Source: Planctomycetota bacterium
GTDB taxonomy: Bacteria; Planctomycetota; Phycisphaerae; UBA1845; PWPN01
Assembly: GCA_022711465.1 (NCBI GenBank)
Contig: JAKLEZ010000009.1
Location: 62,001 to 126,000, forward strand
Direction of reading: 5' to 3'
Length of the DNA stretch: 64,000 nucleotides
The notes below the pieces were generated by a model. The model was not told the DNA's origin, did no database searches, and saw only the letters and a list, made by a program, of their open reading frames with translations. This document shows, piece after piece, positions 21,885 through 29,984 of the stretch (the first letter of the stretch is position 1; each line of letters starts with the position of its first letter). The translations under genes were made by a program, and so were the position numbers.

Positions 21885-23153
21885 ATGTCGGCCATGAGGC
21901 AAGCGAAATCGGAGAAGCGTGTCGGTTGTGGCGGGCGGCGGCGACCTCGCTATGTGCTCGGACTCATGGCCGGGACCAGTGGGGACGGCATTGATGCGGT
22001 GTGCGTTCGAATCGACGGACGTGGCGAGGACATGCGGGTGCGCCTGGTGCGACATGATCACCGGCCGTTCGCGGCGGCCCTTCGGCGGCGGTTGATGGCG
22101 GTCATGGCTCCAGCCGTCACGCGTACCGAGGAGATTGCTCGTCTCCATGCGGAGTTGGGTGAGGCTTTTGGTGTGGCCGCTCACCTGGCGATCGAGGCGT
22201 GTGATCGGAAGCAGCGTCCGACGCTCATCGGGCTGGCCGGCCAGACGGTATGTCATCTTCCCGGATCGCGGCCGGGCAGGACGGTCACGCTGCAGTTGGG
22301 TGACGCATCCCGGGTGGCGGCTCGGAGCGGGGTGGTGACAGTATCGGACTTCCGGCAGGGCGATGAGGCGGCCGGCGGCCAGGGGGCGCCGCTGGTGCCT
22401 TGGACTGACTGGGTGTTGTTTCGAAATCGCGACAGGCCCCGGATCATCCAGAACATCGGAGGCGTGGCCAACCTGACCTGGCTCCCGCCCGGGGCGAGGG
22501 CGGAGGATGTAGTGGCGTTTGACACTGGGCCGGGCAACATGATCGTGGATGGCCTGGTGGCCCATGTGACAGGTGGGCGGGAGCGGATGGATCGGGACGG
22601 CCGGCGGGCAGCTCGCGGGCGGGTCTTGGGGGTGGTGTTGGAGCGTTGGCTGGAGCATCCGTTCCTGGCTCGGCGGCCGCCGAAGACGACCGGCCGGGAG
22701 GAGTTTGGTCGTCCGTTTGTGGAGGCTGAGCTGGGTCGGTTACGCCGGGCGAGCTCGCTACCCGAGGACTGGGTGGCGACGGCGACGGCGTTGACCGCCC
22801 GGACCATCGCCGAGGCCTGCCGGGGCTGTGTTCGGTGCTGGCTGAGGGGTCGGGGTACTCGGCCGACCGCCGCCGACGTCGAGCAATGCGGCCTGGAGGT
22901 GATCGTGGGCGGCGGAGGCGCGAAAAACCCTGTATTGATGGGCTTTCTGGCGGAGGAGCTTCGTGGATGTGTTGTTCACCCTATTGACTCCTATGGAATC
23001 CCCAGTCAGTCAAAAGAAGGTATAAGCTTCGCCATGCTGGCCGCGGCGCGGGTGGACGGTGTCCCCGCGAACCTGCCGGGTGTGACCGGGGCTCGGGGGC
23101 CGGCGCTGATGGGTCTGATCTGTGTGCCGCCGGTCTCGAGGGGGATGTGCTGA
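21885..23153 (+). CDS. anmK: Anhydro-N-acetylmuramic acid kinase
   Basis: Opens and phosphorylates 1,6-anhydro-N-acetylmuramic acid to MurNAc-6-phosphate during recycling of cell-wall peptidoglycan. The 422-residue protein has the signature GLMAGTSGDGID (26-37), then GQTVCHLPG, FRQGDEAAGGQGAPLVP, QNIGGVANLTWLP and FDTGPGNMIVDGL, all typical of AnmK. The ATG at 21885 is preceded by AGGAAGG at a good distance; the upstream 44 residues of the longer frame are not family-like. Near the C-terminus, GGGGAKNPVLM and SKEGISFAMLAAA are conserved. It stands alone; no murQ (etherase) is visible in the window. Confidence 0.94.
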   Translation: MSAMRQAKSEKRVGCGGRRRPRYVLGLMAGTSGDGIDAVCVRIDGRGEDMRVRLVRHDHRPFAAALRRRLMAVMAPAVTRTEEIARLHAELGEAFGVAAHLAIEACDRKQRPTLIGLAGQTVCHLPGSRPGRTVTLQLGDASRVAARSGVVTVSDFRQGDEAAGGQGAPLVPWTDWVLFRNRDRPRIIQNIGGVANLTWLPPGARAEDVVAFDTGPGNMIVDGLVAHVTGGRERMDRDGRRAARGRVLGVVLERWLEHPFLARRPPKTTGREEFGRPFVEAELGRLRRASSLPEDWVATATALTARTIAEACRGCVRCWLRGRGTRPTAADVEQCGLEVIVGGGGAKNPVLMGFLAEELRGCVVHPIDSYGIPSQSKEGISFAMLAAARVDGVPANLPGVTGARGPALMGLICVPPVSRGMC

Positions 23154-23761
23154 TCGCGGGGCTGCCGGAGCAGTTGACTGGCGGTCAGCGGGGGGGGGTG
23201 GTGTTGATGGAGGCAGGGGTGGAGTTGGGCGCGGATGTGTCGGTTTTTCGGGTATGCGTAACTTCTTTTGGCGCAATTGGTTAACACAGGTTCTGACATG
23301 TGGGGGGAGGGGCGTGGCGAGCCGCCCGAAAAAAGCCCGTAAATCTCAAAAAAACTCTTGCAGCCAAAGGCGGTGGAGATACAATGAGGGTGTTAAGTCG
23401 CCTCAATCTCGGCGGAAGCGGCTCCTGTCTTGGAATGTACGGCCGCCGGTGTCAGTGTGTGTTGAGCGAGGGCGCCGGGTATTCGGGGCGAAGGGCCGGT
23501 AGAGGAGTGCCGGTAGAGGAGTGAGAGAGACCGCGGGTCTGAGGGTATTGATGGGCCCAGCGGAGCGAGGAGAGGAGGCATCTTGATTCGCCTCCCGCCT
23601 GCAGCAATAATGAAATAGCGTCGTAACGGTCCCTGTGTACGTTGCCTACGAGCCGTTCGTGACCGGCAGTCGATGAGCCGGTGTCGGTTTCTATGGGGGA
23701 AATCGGCGTGTGACGTGCAATGGGGGCATGTCCCAATACTCTTTTTCAAGAGGAGGTCGGA
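23154..23761. other. Long upstream region of the dockerin-like secreted protein
   Basis: About 600 bases between anmK and the next gene with no supported coding frame. A candidate promoter is at 23583-23611, and a strong AGGAGG lies just before the ATG at 23762. Confidence 0.5.
23583..23611 (+). promoter_or_regulatory. Candidate sigma-70-type promoter
   Basis: TTGATT (23583-23588), 17-bp spacer, AATAAT (23606-23611). Transcription from here would give a leader of about 144 nt for the secreted dockerin-like protein. Based on consensus resemblance only. Confidence 0.35.
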
Positions 23762-25216
23762 ATGAGAACTCTGATCACAGTAGCGGCGGCCCTGGCCGTG
23801 CTCGTCGGCAGCCAGGCCTACGGCGCCATCTCCATCGACTACAAGCTGGAGCTTGGCGGAAAGAACTTCGCGACCGACTACCATACCAACGGGACGTTCC
23901 CGGCGTATGAGCGAGGTTCGGATGCCGACGGGAAGACCTTTGACAACGCCGCGTATCCCGATGGCGCGGTGGCCGACTGGGCCGTGGTTGTCGCGATGCC
24001 GGGTCTGGACGACGTCACTGGCACGTATGCTGCCGGTGCGGCCAACCTGGTGTTCGACCTGGAACTGCATGAAGGCACCGCGGATGGTCCGCTGGTAGCG
24101 ATCGGCCACGGCGGCCCGACCATGGCCGGCTTCTTCAGCACGATCAACGATGGCACGACGGATCCGCCGGATCGCGTCAACCCGGTGCAGGATGCCGCCT
24201 TCCCGTCAGTCTTCGACGTTGACGGTGCGGGTGCCAGCGGTGGCCGTCTGTTTGACGTGGCCGCCAGCGGTGGTCCTGGGATGACCTTCAAGACCTACCC
24301 GTCGGATGCCGGCCACCCGGCCGCTTCGACTGCTCCCCAGGGCAAGCTGGTTGGCATGGGTGCCGGCTATGAGGAACTGGATCCGGTCGCCGGCCTCGGC
24401 GTTGCTGGCGTTGCGATCCCCGAGGGCGAGCCGTTTGCGGGCTTCTGCACCGCTCTGGGTGTCAAGGCCCTGTTCGAAGGCCAGATCAACCTGAAGGGTC
24501 TGAATGGCACCTACGTGCTCGTTCTGAAGGCTGGCGTGGGCAACAACGTGGCCCGCACCTCGAGCACCGAGTTCCCGATTTGCGATTCTGAGATCGAAGG
24601 CAGCTTCGCGGTTGCCGCTCCCACGGTCAACGAAGACACCATTACCTTCAGCGTGACCGGTGGCGGCGAGCCGTGCCAGGCCCCGGTGATGACCGCTGCG
24701 GAGAGCGTCAAGACCCACACCGGGATCGGCGACTTCGTGGTCAGCCTGTTCCCGACCAAGCAGAACGAGTGCCGTCGGAATGGCCCGACGAAGGTTGTTG
24801 TGACGTTCGATCGTGACATCAAGCTTGTGACCGGGACCGCCGCCGATGTGGCCGTCAGCTCGGGTGCGGTGAGTGCGGTGGCCGCTGCCGGCAACAAGCT
24901 GACCGTGACCATGAGTGGTGCGGCGAACGCTCAGTTGCTGACCATGACCTTCCCCGGCGTGGCTGATGGGACGGCCTGCGTTGGTTCTGCTGTGAGCGCC
25001 AGCTCGCTGTGCATCGGCGTCCAGGAAGGTGATGTTGGCAACAACGGCACCGTCAACACGCTGGACATGACCGTGGTTCGCAACAACACGGGTGCGGACA
25101 TGAATCTGCCCACGACCAATTTCCGGGCGGACATCAACAGCGATGGCAAGATCAACACGCTGGACATGACCCGCGTCCGCAACAACATCGGCAACCCGGG
25201 CACCAAGTGCCCGTGA
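23762..25216 (+). CDS. Secreted protein with C-terminal dockerin-like repeats
   Basis: A 484-residue exported protein of unknown function. Residues 1-22 are a Sec signal peptide (MRTLITVAAALAVLVGSQAYG). The body is rich in Gly, Asp and Ala and looks like beta-sandwich domains; four paired cysteines appear between about 220 and 350. At about 423-480 two calcium-binding loops of type I dockerin style occur: GDVGNNGTVNTLDMTVVRNN and ADINSDGKINTLDMTRVRNN. In cellulosomes such domains bind cohesins, but in Planctomycetota they are common on secreted proteins without known cohesins. The ATG at 23762 has AGGAGG upstream. No enzymatic motif is recognised. Confidence 0.85.
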   Translation: MRTLITVAAALAVLVGSQAYGAISIDYKLELGGKNFATDYHTNGTFPAYERGSDADGKTFDNAAYPDGAVADWAVVVAMPGLDDVTGTYAAGAANLVFDLELHEGTADGPLVAIGHGGPTMAGFFSTINDGTTDPPDRVNPVQDAAFPSVFDVDGAGASGGRLFDVAASGGPGMTFKTYPSDAGHPAASTAPQGKLVGMGAGYEELDPVAGLGVAGVAIPEGEPFAGFCTALGVKALFEGQINLKGLNGTYVLVLKAGVGNNVARTSSTEFPICDSEIEGSFAVAAPTVNEDTITFSVTGGGEPCQAPVMTAAESVKTHTGIGDFVVSLFPTKQNECRRNGPTKVVVTFDRDIKLVTGTAADVAVSSGAVSAVAAAGNKLTVTMSGAANAQLLTMTFPGVADGTACVGSAVSASSLCIGVQEGDVGNNGTVNTLDMTVVRNNTGADMNLPTTNFRADINSDGKINTLDMTRVRNNIGNPGTKCP

Positions 25217-25243
25217 TGTCGGTGGCGTGGTTTTTAGGGTAGC

Positions 25244-25279
25244 CCCGCTGGGGCCGGGGTAATAATCCACCCCAGCGGG
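25244..25279 (+). terminator. Hairpin after the dockerin-like protein gene
   Basis: CCCGCTGGGG (25244-25253) pairs perfectly with CCCCAGCGGG (25270-25279) over 10 bp with a 16-nt loop, 27 nt past the stop. No run of T follows. It directly abuts the promoter of the next gene, which supports a transcription boundary. Confidence 0.55.
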
Positions 25280-25280
25280 C

Positions 25281-25309
25281 GTGACAAGTGAATAGCGAGT
25301 GCGTATAAT
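25281..25309 (+). promoter_or_regulatory. Strong sigma-70-type promoter of the PEP-CTERM gene
   Basis: GTGACA (5 of 6 matches to TTGACA, 25281-25286), exactly 17 bp, then perfect TATAAT (25304-25309). It starts two bases after the hairpin of the previous gene. The predicted leader is about 124 nt. Confidence 0.65.
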
Positions 25310-25439
25310 GAGGTACTTGGGTGTTGTCCCAGTGCCTCTGGACTAGAAATTGTTAATACCGAAGGCCAAAGGCCGACCGGGGAGAGAAGAGGGTGTTCCA
25401 CTTCCAATGTCCCGGGAGGCGAGAGAGGAGGAATCAGAC

Positions 25440-26060
25440 ATGAAGTGGATGTTGGCAGCGATTCTCAGTGTGGCGCTGGTGACGCCGGCGTTGGCAACCG
25501 TCGACATTACGTTGACGGCGGCCGATGATAGTGACGCCGTGTTGATCCAGCTTGCGCCCGGCGCAACGACCGGGACTTTTGAGCTGAAGAGCGGCCTGTC
25601 AAGGGCCACCGGCGGAGCGGCGATGTTCGGATATGATGCCGCCCTCAAGATGGAGTCGAGTGCTGGGGCTGCCGGTGTGTTCACGATTACCGGCCGCGTG
25701 GCTGGCCCGATCGTCGCCACCGTCTCAGGGGCAGCGAACGCGAATATCCTGAACGCCGTGCTCGGCCCGGCTCCGACCAAGGATATCGGGTACTTCGCCA
25801 ACAGCGGTCAGCTGGATGACACCAATCTGCCTGCGGTGTTCGATGTTCTGACGATCAGCGCGACTGATCTGAAGGTTGGCGATGTGTACACGATTTCGGT
25901 CACCGCGATGTCGGATGGCAGCCTCGGCGCCAGCGACCCGAACGGCGACCTGATCGAGGCCGGCAAGCTCGGCGCTGTGACCGTCACGGTCACCCCCGAA
26001 CCGGCCAGCTTGCTGCTCTTGGCTCTCGGTGGTCTGTTCCTCCGTCGTCGTCATGCCTGA
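25440..26060 (+). CDS. Small secreted protein with PEP-CTERM sorting signal
   Basis: A 206-residue exported protein. Residues 1-19 are a signal peptide (MKWMLAAILSVALVTPALA). The middle is a cohesin/Ig-like beta domain reading AANANILNAVL and FDVLTISATDLKVGDVYTI. The C-terminus TPEPASLLLLALGGLFLRRRHA is a textbook PEP-CTERM tail: PEP motif, hydrophobic helix, then an Arg cluster. Such proteins are processed by an exosortase and often end up in extracellular matrix. The ATG at 25440 has GAGGAGG upstream; the longer frame from 25350 is leader sequence. No exosortase gene lies in the window. Confidence 0.88.
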   Translation: MKWMLAAILSVALVTPALATVDITLTAADDSDAVLIQLAPGATTGTFELKSGLSRATGGAAMFGYDAALKMESSAGAAGVFTITGRVAGPIVATVSGAANANILNAVLGPAPTKDIGYFANSGQLDDTNLPAVFDVLTISATDLKVGDVYTISVTAMSDGSLGASDPNGDLIEAGKLGAVTVTVTPEPASLLLLALGGLFLRRRHA

Positions 26061-26120
26061 TCAGGGCGTGACGCGTCGCTGACCGATGGACAACACCGGT
26101 CGATGAGGTAAGCACAACGA

Positions 26121-26151
26121 AGGCGGGGTTGGTCTGTCACCAACCCCGCCT
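26121..26151 (+). terminator. Rho-independent-like terminator after the PEP-CTERM gene
   Basis: A perfect 13-bp stem, AGGCGGGGTTGGT (26121-26133) with ACCAACCCCGCCT (26139-26151), and a 5-nt loop, 60 nt past the stop codon. Only a short pyrimidine-rich tail (ctctat) follows. The strongest hairpin seen in the window. Confidence 0.75.
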
Positions 26152-26309
26152 CTCTATGCGCACCGGGCCTTCGCCAGAGGTCGGGGCGGCGACATTCTGA
26201 GCGGTGTGCTGATGCGACGAGTCCCCCGGAGGACGCTGTGACGACCGAAGAGGAGGGAGGCGGACGGTGAATCCGGGCAGGCGGTTGGTTTCGGACAGGT
26301 GGTCACGGA

Positions 26310-26762
26310 ATGCGGTTCCTGGGTGTCGATCTGGGTGGCAAGCGAATCGGGCTCGCCCTGGGTGAGTCTGAGTCAGGAGTTGCGTCTCCGCTTCGTACGA
26401 TCGACGCTCGGGCGGACATTGCCGGGGATGTCAGCGCCATCCTGGCGGTGGCCGACGAATACGCGGCGGACGCGATCGTCCTGGGGCTGCCCCTGAACAT
26501 GGACGACACGGAAGGGCCTCAGGCCAGGCTGTCGCGAGAGGTGGCCGCCGCGCTCGAGCGGGCTGGGTCACTGCCGGTCCGTCTGTACGACGAACGGCTG
26601 ACCTCGCATGCGGCCGATCAGCGGTTGGCGGGGCGTGAGCTGACCCGCAAGCGGAAGAAGGCCCGGCAGGATGCCGTGGCGGCCCAGGTCTTGCTGGAGT
26701 CGTTCATGGCGGGATTGGGCGCCGATCCACCTGGGGCCACGGGGCAGGCTTCGCGGAGTTGA
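26310..26762 (+). CDS. ruvX: Putative pre-16S rRNA nuclease / Holliday junction resolvase-like protein
   Basis: The YqgF/RuvX family has an RNase H-like fold; in E. coli the protein trims the 5' end of 16S rRNA precursor. The 150 residues show all the acidic motif positions: D7 in MRFLGVDLGGKRIG, VLGLPLNMDDTEGPQA, the Glu in YDERLTSHAAD, and the Asp in KARQDAVAAQVLLESF. Length is standard. The start at 26310 fits the family N-terminus. A tail GADPPGATGQASRS is not conserved. Confidence 0.93.
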   Translation: MRFLGVDLGGKRIGLALGESESGVASPLRTIDARADIAGDVSAILAVADEYAADAIVLGLPLNMDDTEGPQARLSREVAAALERAGSLPVRLYDERLTSHAADQRLAGRELTRKRKKARQDAVAAQVLLESFMAGLGADPPGATGQASRS

Positions 26763-26835
26763 CGAGGACCCGCTCTACATCTGGCGGGTGGGCACGCCGT
26801 GTGAGGATGCCTGACGACGCGGGTTCGGGCCATGA

Positions 26836-27057
26836 TCAGAAGACGCCGGCGAGGCCGTAGAACAAGGCGACGACGGCCATGATGAAGGCGTCGAGGACGC
26901 CGGAGACGATCTGAATGATGATTTCCCCGATGATCTGCCTGAACTCGTCGCCCTTGAGATAGGCCGGAATCTGGTCCAGGCTGGCTTCCATCAGCGGCAG
27001 GATGAAGATCGCCGTCGGAAGGGTGAAGCTGAAGAGTCTGTTCCGAAGGAATCGCAT
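26836..27057 (-). CDS. Small hydrophobic protein of unknown function
   Basis: A 73-residue protein with two hydrophobic stretches (about 8-24 and 46-70) separated by a charged amphipathic linker (SLDQIPAYLKGDEFRQ). It begins with an ATG at 27057 preceded by AAAGGAGCTG, a strong ribosome binding site, and a TATAAT lies about 40 nt upstream, so it is likely a real gene despite its size. No family is recognised. It lies just downstream of the BMC operon on the same strand but has its own promoter. Confidence 0.65.
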   Translation of the reverse strand: MRFLRNRLFSFTLPTAIFILPLMEASLDQIPAYLKGDEFRQIIGEIIIQIVSGVLDAFIMAVVALFYGLAGVF

Positions 27058-27096
27058 GATCGCAGCTCCTTTGTGATGGTTGCCCGTCGTGTGGCC

Positions 27097-27126
27097 ATTA
27101 TATCAGGGGCCGGTGGCCTGTACAGG
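27097..27126 (-). promoter_or_regulatory. Promoter and palindrome upstream of the small membrane protein
   Basis: On the minus strand a perfect TATAAT lies at 27102-27097. No good -35 box is present; instead the perfect 10-bp palindrome CCTGTACAGG (27117-27126) sits where the -35 region should be, suggesting an operator or activator site. Confidence 0.45.
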
Positions 27127-27139
27127 AATACCTGGGCCA

Positions 27140-28387
27140 TCAAAAGCCATTGAGGCGGCTCCGGTAGTATGCCAGCCGTTCCTGGGGGGTCATTCGCTTG
27201 AAGTCCGGTCCGGGCTTGACTGTGGGCGTCGCCTCGGTTGGCTTTGGGGGGGTGTGGTCGGTCTTGGTGGCCTGCTTGGGCGTGTCCGGTCGAGCGGCGG
27301 CTCGGGCGGCGGGTGGGGGTCTGCCGATCGAGGCGGGGACTGTGACCTGGGCTGTGGTGCCGTAGCTCATGACCTGGGTGGTGAGCGTCATGTCCTCGTC
27401 GAGGGGTCGGAGGGGCTTGATTCCGAGTCCCTGGAGCACGCCGTGGTAGGCGCGGACCGCCTCCTCCGGGCCGATCTGCTGGTCGACGATTCTCCTCAGC
27501 ATCTCGATGAAGGCGAGCTGGTGCTCGGCGTTGTTGATCTTGCGGCCGTAGAGAGCGACTTTGGCTCCGTGCTTCTGGGCCTCGGCGATGAGTTTGAAGG
27601 CATCGTAGGTTGTTCCTGACGAGCCGCCGAGGATGCCGACCACGAGGTTTGGATCGTAGCGGGCCAACTCCTCGGTATACTTAGGACCATGGTAGACCAT
27701 CTTCAGGAACAGGGGCCGGCCGCGGTCGGGAACGCCGGCGAGCGTGCGAACGATCATATCGTTGATGAAGCCGCCCAGTTTCTCCGAGGGGATGGTGTTG
27801 ACCGGGGCGTTGGGGTCGAAGACCTCGAGGAAATGGCGGAAGCCCTTCTGTTCGGCCTCGATCCGGAAGGCCTTGTAGGCCTCGATGGTCTGGTGATCGA
27901 GTTCGGTATCGTTGTTGAAGGTGACGCTGTAGAGACCGAGGTTGGCGCCGTGGACGCGCTCGGCCTCGGTGCACTCGACCTTGCCGCACTGGAGCTGGTC
28001 GATGGTTGCGGTGCGGAACGGGCGTGAGGGCTGGTGGATGAAGATGCCTTCGCGCATGACGTGGATATCGGTGGTGTCGTTGGCCCGGGCGGCGGGGGTG
28101 ACGTGCGAGTGATCGAACAACCGCTCCTGGATGGTCAGGATGCCGCTGGTATGAGCGGACATGAGCATGATATCGACGAGTCCCTGGCGAACCACGTCGC
28201 GAATGCACTGGCGGAACTCGTCCAGGGTGCGGAACTTGCCTTCCTGGGCATAGTGTTCGGGTGACTTGCCGGGTGCGGCGATGCCCCAGGCCATATCGGC
28301 GTCCTTGGCGTCCGCGATGATGAATTCGCGGCATGAAGGGTCGGTCTTGATCTTGGCGAGTTTGACGTCGAGGCTTTTCTGAGTCAT
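27140..28387 (-). CDS. BMC-operon protein of unknown function, aldolase-like TIM barrel with C-terminal tail
   Basis: A 415-residue protein closing the microcompartment operon. The first about 345 residues look like a class I aldolase-type TIM barrel: alternating segments such as LGLYSVTFNN, GRPLFLKMVYHGPK, DPNLVVGILGGSSGTTYDAF and HGAKVALYGRKINNAEH, the last resembling the phosphate-binding end of DeoC/FbaB-like barrels. The catalytic residue cannot be assigned. About 45 residues of Pro/Ala/Thr/Lys-rich linker follow, then a short helix (MTPQERLAYYRSRLNGF). This linker-plus-helix arrangement resembles C-terminal encapsulation tags of BMC cargo. It is 64 nt after the lipoprotein gene. Substrate and reaction unknown. 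Confidence 0.75.
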   Translation of the reverse strand: MTQKSLDVKLAKIKTDPSCREFIIADAKDADMAWGIAAPGKSPEHYAQEGKFRTLDEFRQCIRDVVRQGLVDIMLMSAHTSGILTIQERLFDHSHVTPAARANDTTDIHVMREGIFIHQPSRPFRTATIDQLQCGKVECTEAERVHGANLGLYSVTFNNDTELDHQTIEAYKAFRIEAEQKGFRHFLEVFDPNAPVNTIPSEKLGGFINDMIVRTLAGVPDRGRPLFLKMVYHGPKYTEELARYDPNLVVGILGGSSGTTYDAFKLIAEAQKHGAKVALYGRKINNAEHQLAFIEMLRRIVDQQIGPEEAVRAYHGVLQGLGIKPLRPLDEDMTLTTQVMSYGTTAQVTVPASIGRPPPAARAAARPDTPKQATKTDHTPPKPTEATPTVKPGPDFKRMTPQERLAYYRSRLNGF

Positions 28388-28451
28388 GGCTGGAGTGGTC
28401 CGTGATTGGTTGTTGGTCGGCAGTTCGCGACCGTAGGATGTCGCGGCATCA

Positions 28452-29096
28452 TCACTGTTTCCTCGTTTTCGGGACGAGAGCCGGCCCGCCGTCCAGGGAG
28501 ATGCCGTACAGATGGCTGGGGCCGGTCGTCTTGAACTCCCAGGGTCCCTCCATCCAGCGGGCCCGGTCGCCGTACCGGGCGCTCATGTTGCGGACCTCCA
28601 CCCAGGCGGAGACGTCGCCGTCCTCTTCGATTGAATAGATGTGGATCGTGCCGTCGAGGCCAATGAACGGCTGCCGAGCGGGCGACCAGGCGGTTGAGGC
28701 GATGAACCGGCCGTTTTCCGGCGTGACCTTGAACTTGCCTGTTTTGAGTGGCTGGTCGAGGATGATCACGAAGGTACGGAACCACTCGTCGTTGTACTCC
28801 TTGGGGTCGTCGTGCACCCGCGAGCCGACGAACATGACCTGGCTGCCGCCGGATCGGACCTGGAGGGGCTGAGCGGGGCCGGATCGGTTCAGGCCGATCC
28901 GTTCCTGGCCGGTGATTGGGGGCATGTCGACCTGCACGTCGTGAACCACGCGGAACTCCCACCAGTCGTTGGGGTCCTGGCATCCGGTGGTCAGGAGGAC
29001 GGTCGCGGCCAGGATTCCGGCCGCCATGCCGGCCAGGAGCCGGGGCCAGGTTGTCTCGCTTCGATCAGGGGCCGTTCTCGATTCTCTGGTATACAT
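28452..29096 (-). CDS. Lipoprotein encoded inside the BMC operon
   Basis: A 214-residue predicted lipoprotein. The ATG at 29096 has GAGGAG upstream. After a charged N-terminus, a hydrophobic stretch (about 20-36) leads to a lipobox LTTGC with C39 as the likely lipidated cysteine. The mature part is beta-rich, with WWEFRVVHDVQVDMPP, FIGLDGTIHIYSIEEDGDVSAW and a C-terminal SHLYGISLDGGPALVPK. No known family is recognised. It lies 35 nt after the class II aldolase gene. An exported lipoprotein in an operon of cytosolic organelle genes is unexpected; a role in sensing or taking up the sugar substrate is only a guess. Confidence 0.8.
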   Translation of the reverse strand: MYTRESRTAPDRSETTWPRLLAGMAAGILAATVLLTTGCQDPNDWWEFRVVHDVQVDMPPITGQERIGLNRSGPAQPLQVRSGGSQVMFVGSRVHDDPKEYNDEWFRTFVIILDQPLKTGKFKVTPENGRFIASTAWSPARQPFIGLDGTIHIYSIEEDGDVSAWVEVRNMSARYGDRARWMEGPWEFKTTGPSHLYGISLDGGPALVPKTRKQ

Positions 29097-29131
29097 GGCG
29101 TGTCTCCTCGACGATTGCCGGAGGATGGCTC

Positions 29132-29968
29132 TCACTTTGCGGCGGCCATGATCCGATCGGTGATCTCCTGGACGACCCGTTCCATGTCTGCATCGGACCA
29201 AGGGCCGGAGGCGGCCGCTTCGATCGTGGCGTCGGGCGATTTCGAGCAGCAGCTCGCCTGGTCGTAACCCCGGCCAAACTCGGTATTCACGCACAGGTCG
29301 GCGTTTTGCAGCCGACGGGGATCGACGCCGATGCCGAACCGTTCTTTGAGGTCGAGAAGTTCTTCGACCTTGGGTTCGCTGATTCGCTCGACCCGGCCGA
29401 TCTGTTTGGCCAGGAGGAGGATTCGGCAGTAGGCGTCAAGGATTTCGGTCCACCAGTAGGCCCGGTCGACGGTCTCGCCCCAGGATACCGTGCCGTGGTT
29501 CTTGAGGACAGCGATCTTGGATTTCTGGACGAAGGGGAGGATGGTGTTGGCGAAGTCCTGGGCGCCGGGTGTTTCGTAGGCGGTGGTCGGGATGGTGCCC
29601 AGGAAGACCTCGACCTCCGGGAGGATGCATGTTGGAATGGTCTCGCCGGCCACCGAGAAGGCGGTTGCGTGGGGGGGGTGGCAGTGGACGACGGCGTTGA
29701 CCTCGGGGACCTGCTTATAGATTTCCAGGTGGAGGAGTACCTCGCTGGTTCGCTTCTTGCGTCCGGCGATCTGTTTGCCGTCTATCTGGACTGTGCAGAT
29801 GTCGTCCGGCTTGAGGAAGCCCTTGGAGACCATGGTTGGCGTGCAGAGGACGGTGTTCTTGTCGATTCGGCAGGAGATGTTGCCGTCGTTGGCCGCGGCG
29901 AAGCCCTTGGCGTAGATCTTGCGTCCGACCTCGCAGATTTCCTGTTTCAGTTTGAACTCGTTGACCAT
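29132..29968 (-). CDS. Class II aldolase, fuculose/rhamnulose-1-phosphate type, BMC cargo
   Basis: Predicted to cleave L-fuculose- or L-rhamnulose-1-phosphate to dihydroxyacetone phosphate and L-lactaldehyde. With the ATG at 29968 (GAGGTG 6 nt upstream; a GTG three codons earlier is the alternative) the protein has 278 residues. E76, H95, H97 and H158 have exactly the spacing of the zinc-site residues E73, H92, H94 and H155 of E. coli FucA. The family stretch GFAAANDGNISCRI is present. Beyond the normal end it carries an extra tail: a flexible part with CC and SKSPDATIEAAASGPW, then an amphipathic helix DADMERVVQEITDRIMAA, a probable C-terminal encapsulation peptide. Confidence 0.92.
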   Translation of the reverse strand: MVNEFKLKQEICEVGRKIYAKGFAAANDGNISCRIDKNTVLCTPTMVSKGFLKPDDICTVQIDGKQIAGRKKRTSEVLLHLEIYKQVPEVNAVVHCHPPHATAFSVAGETIPTCILPEVEVFLGTIPTTAYETPGAQDFANTILPFVQKSKIAVLKNHGTVSWGETVDRAYWWTEILDAYCRILLLAKQIGRVERISEPKVEELLDLKERFGIGVDPRRLQNADLCVNTEFGRGYDQASCCSKSPDATIEAAASGPWSDADMERVVQEITDRIMAAAK

Positions 29969-29984
29969 GATTGACACCTCGAAA

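Noticed and set aside
23154..23600. Coding ORFs just after anmK
   Set aside because: The translations are Arg/Gly-rich, overlap each other and lack ribosome binding sites; the region looks like leader and spacer DNA.
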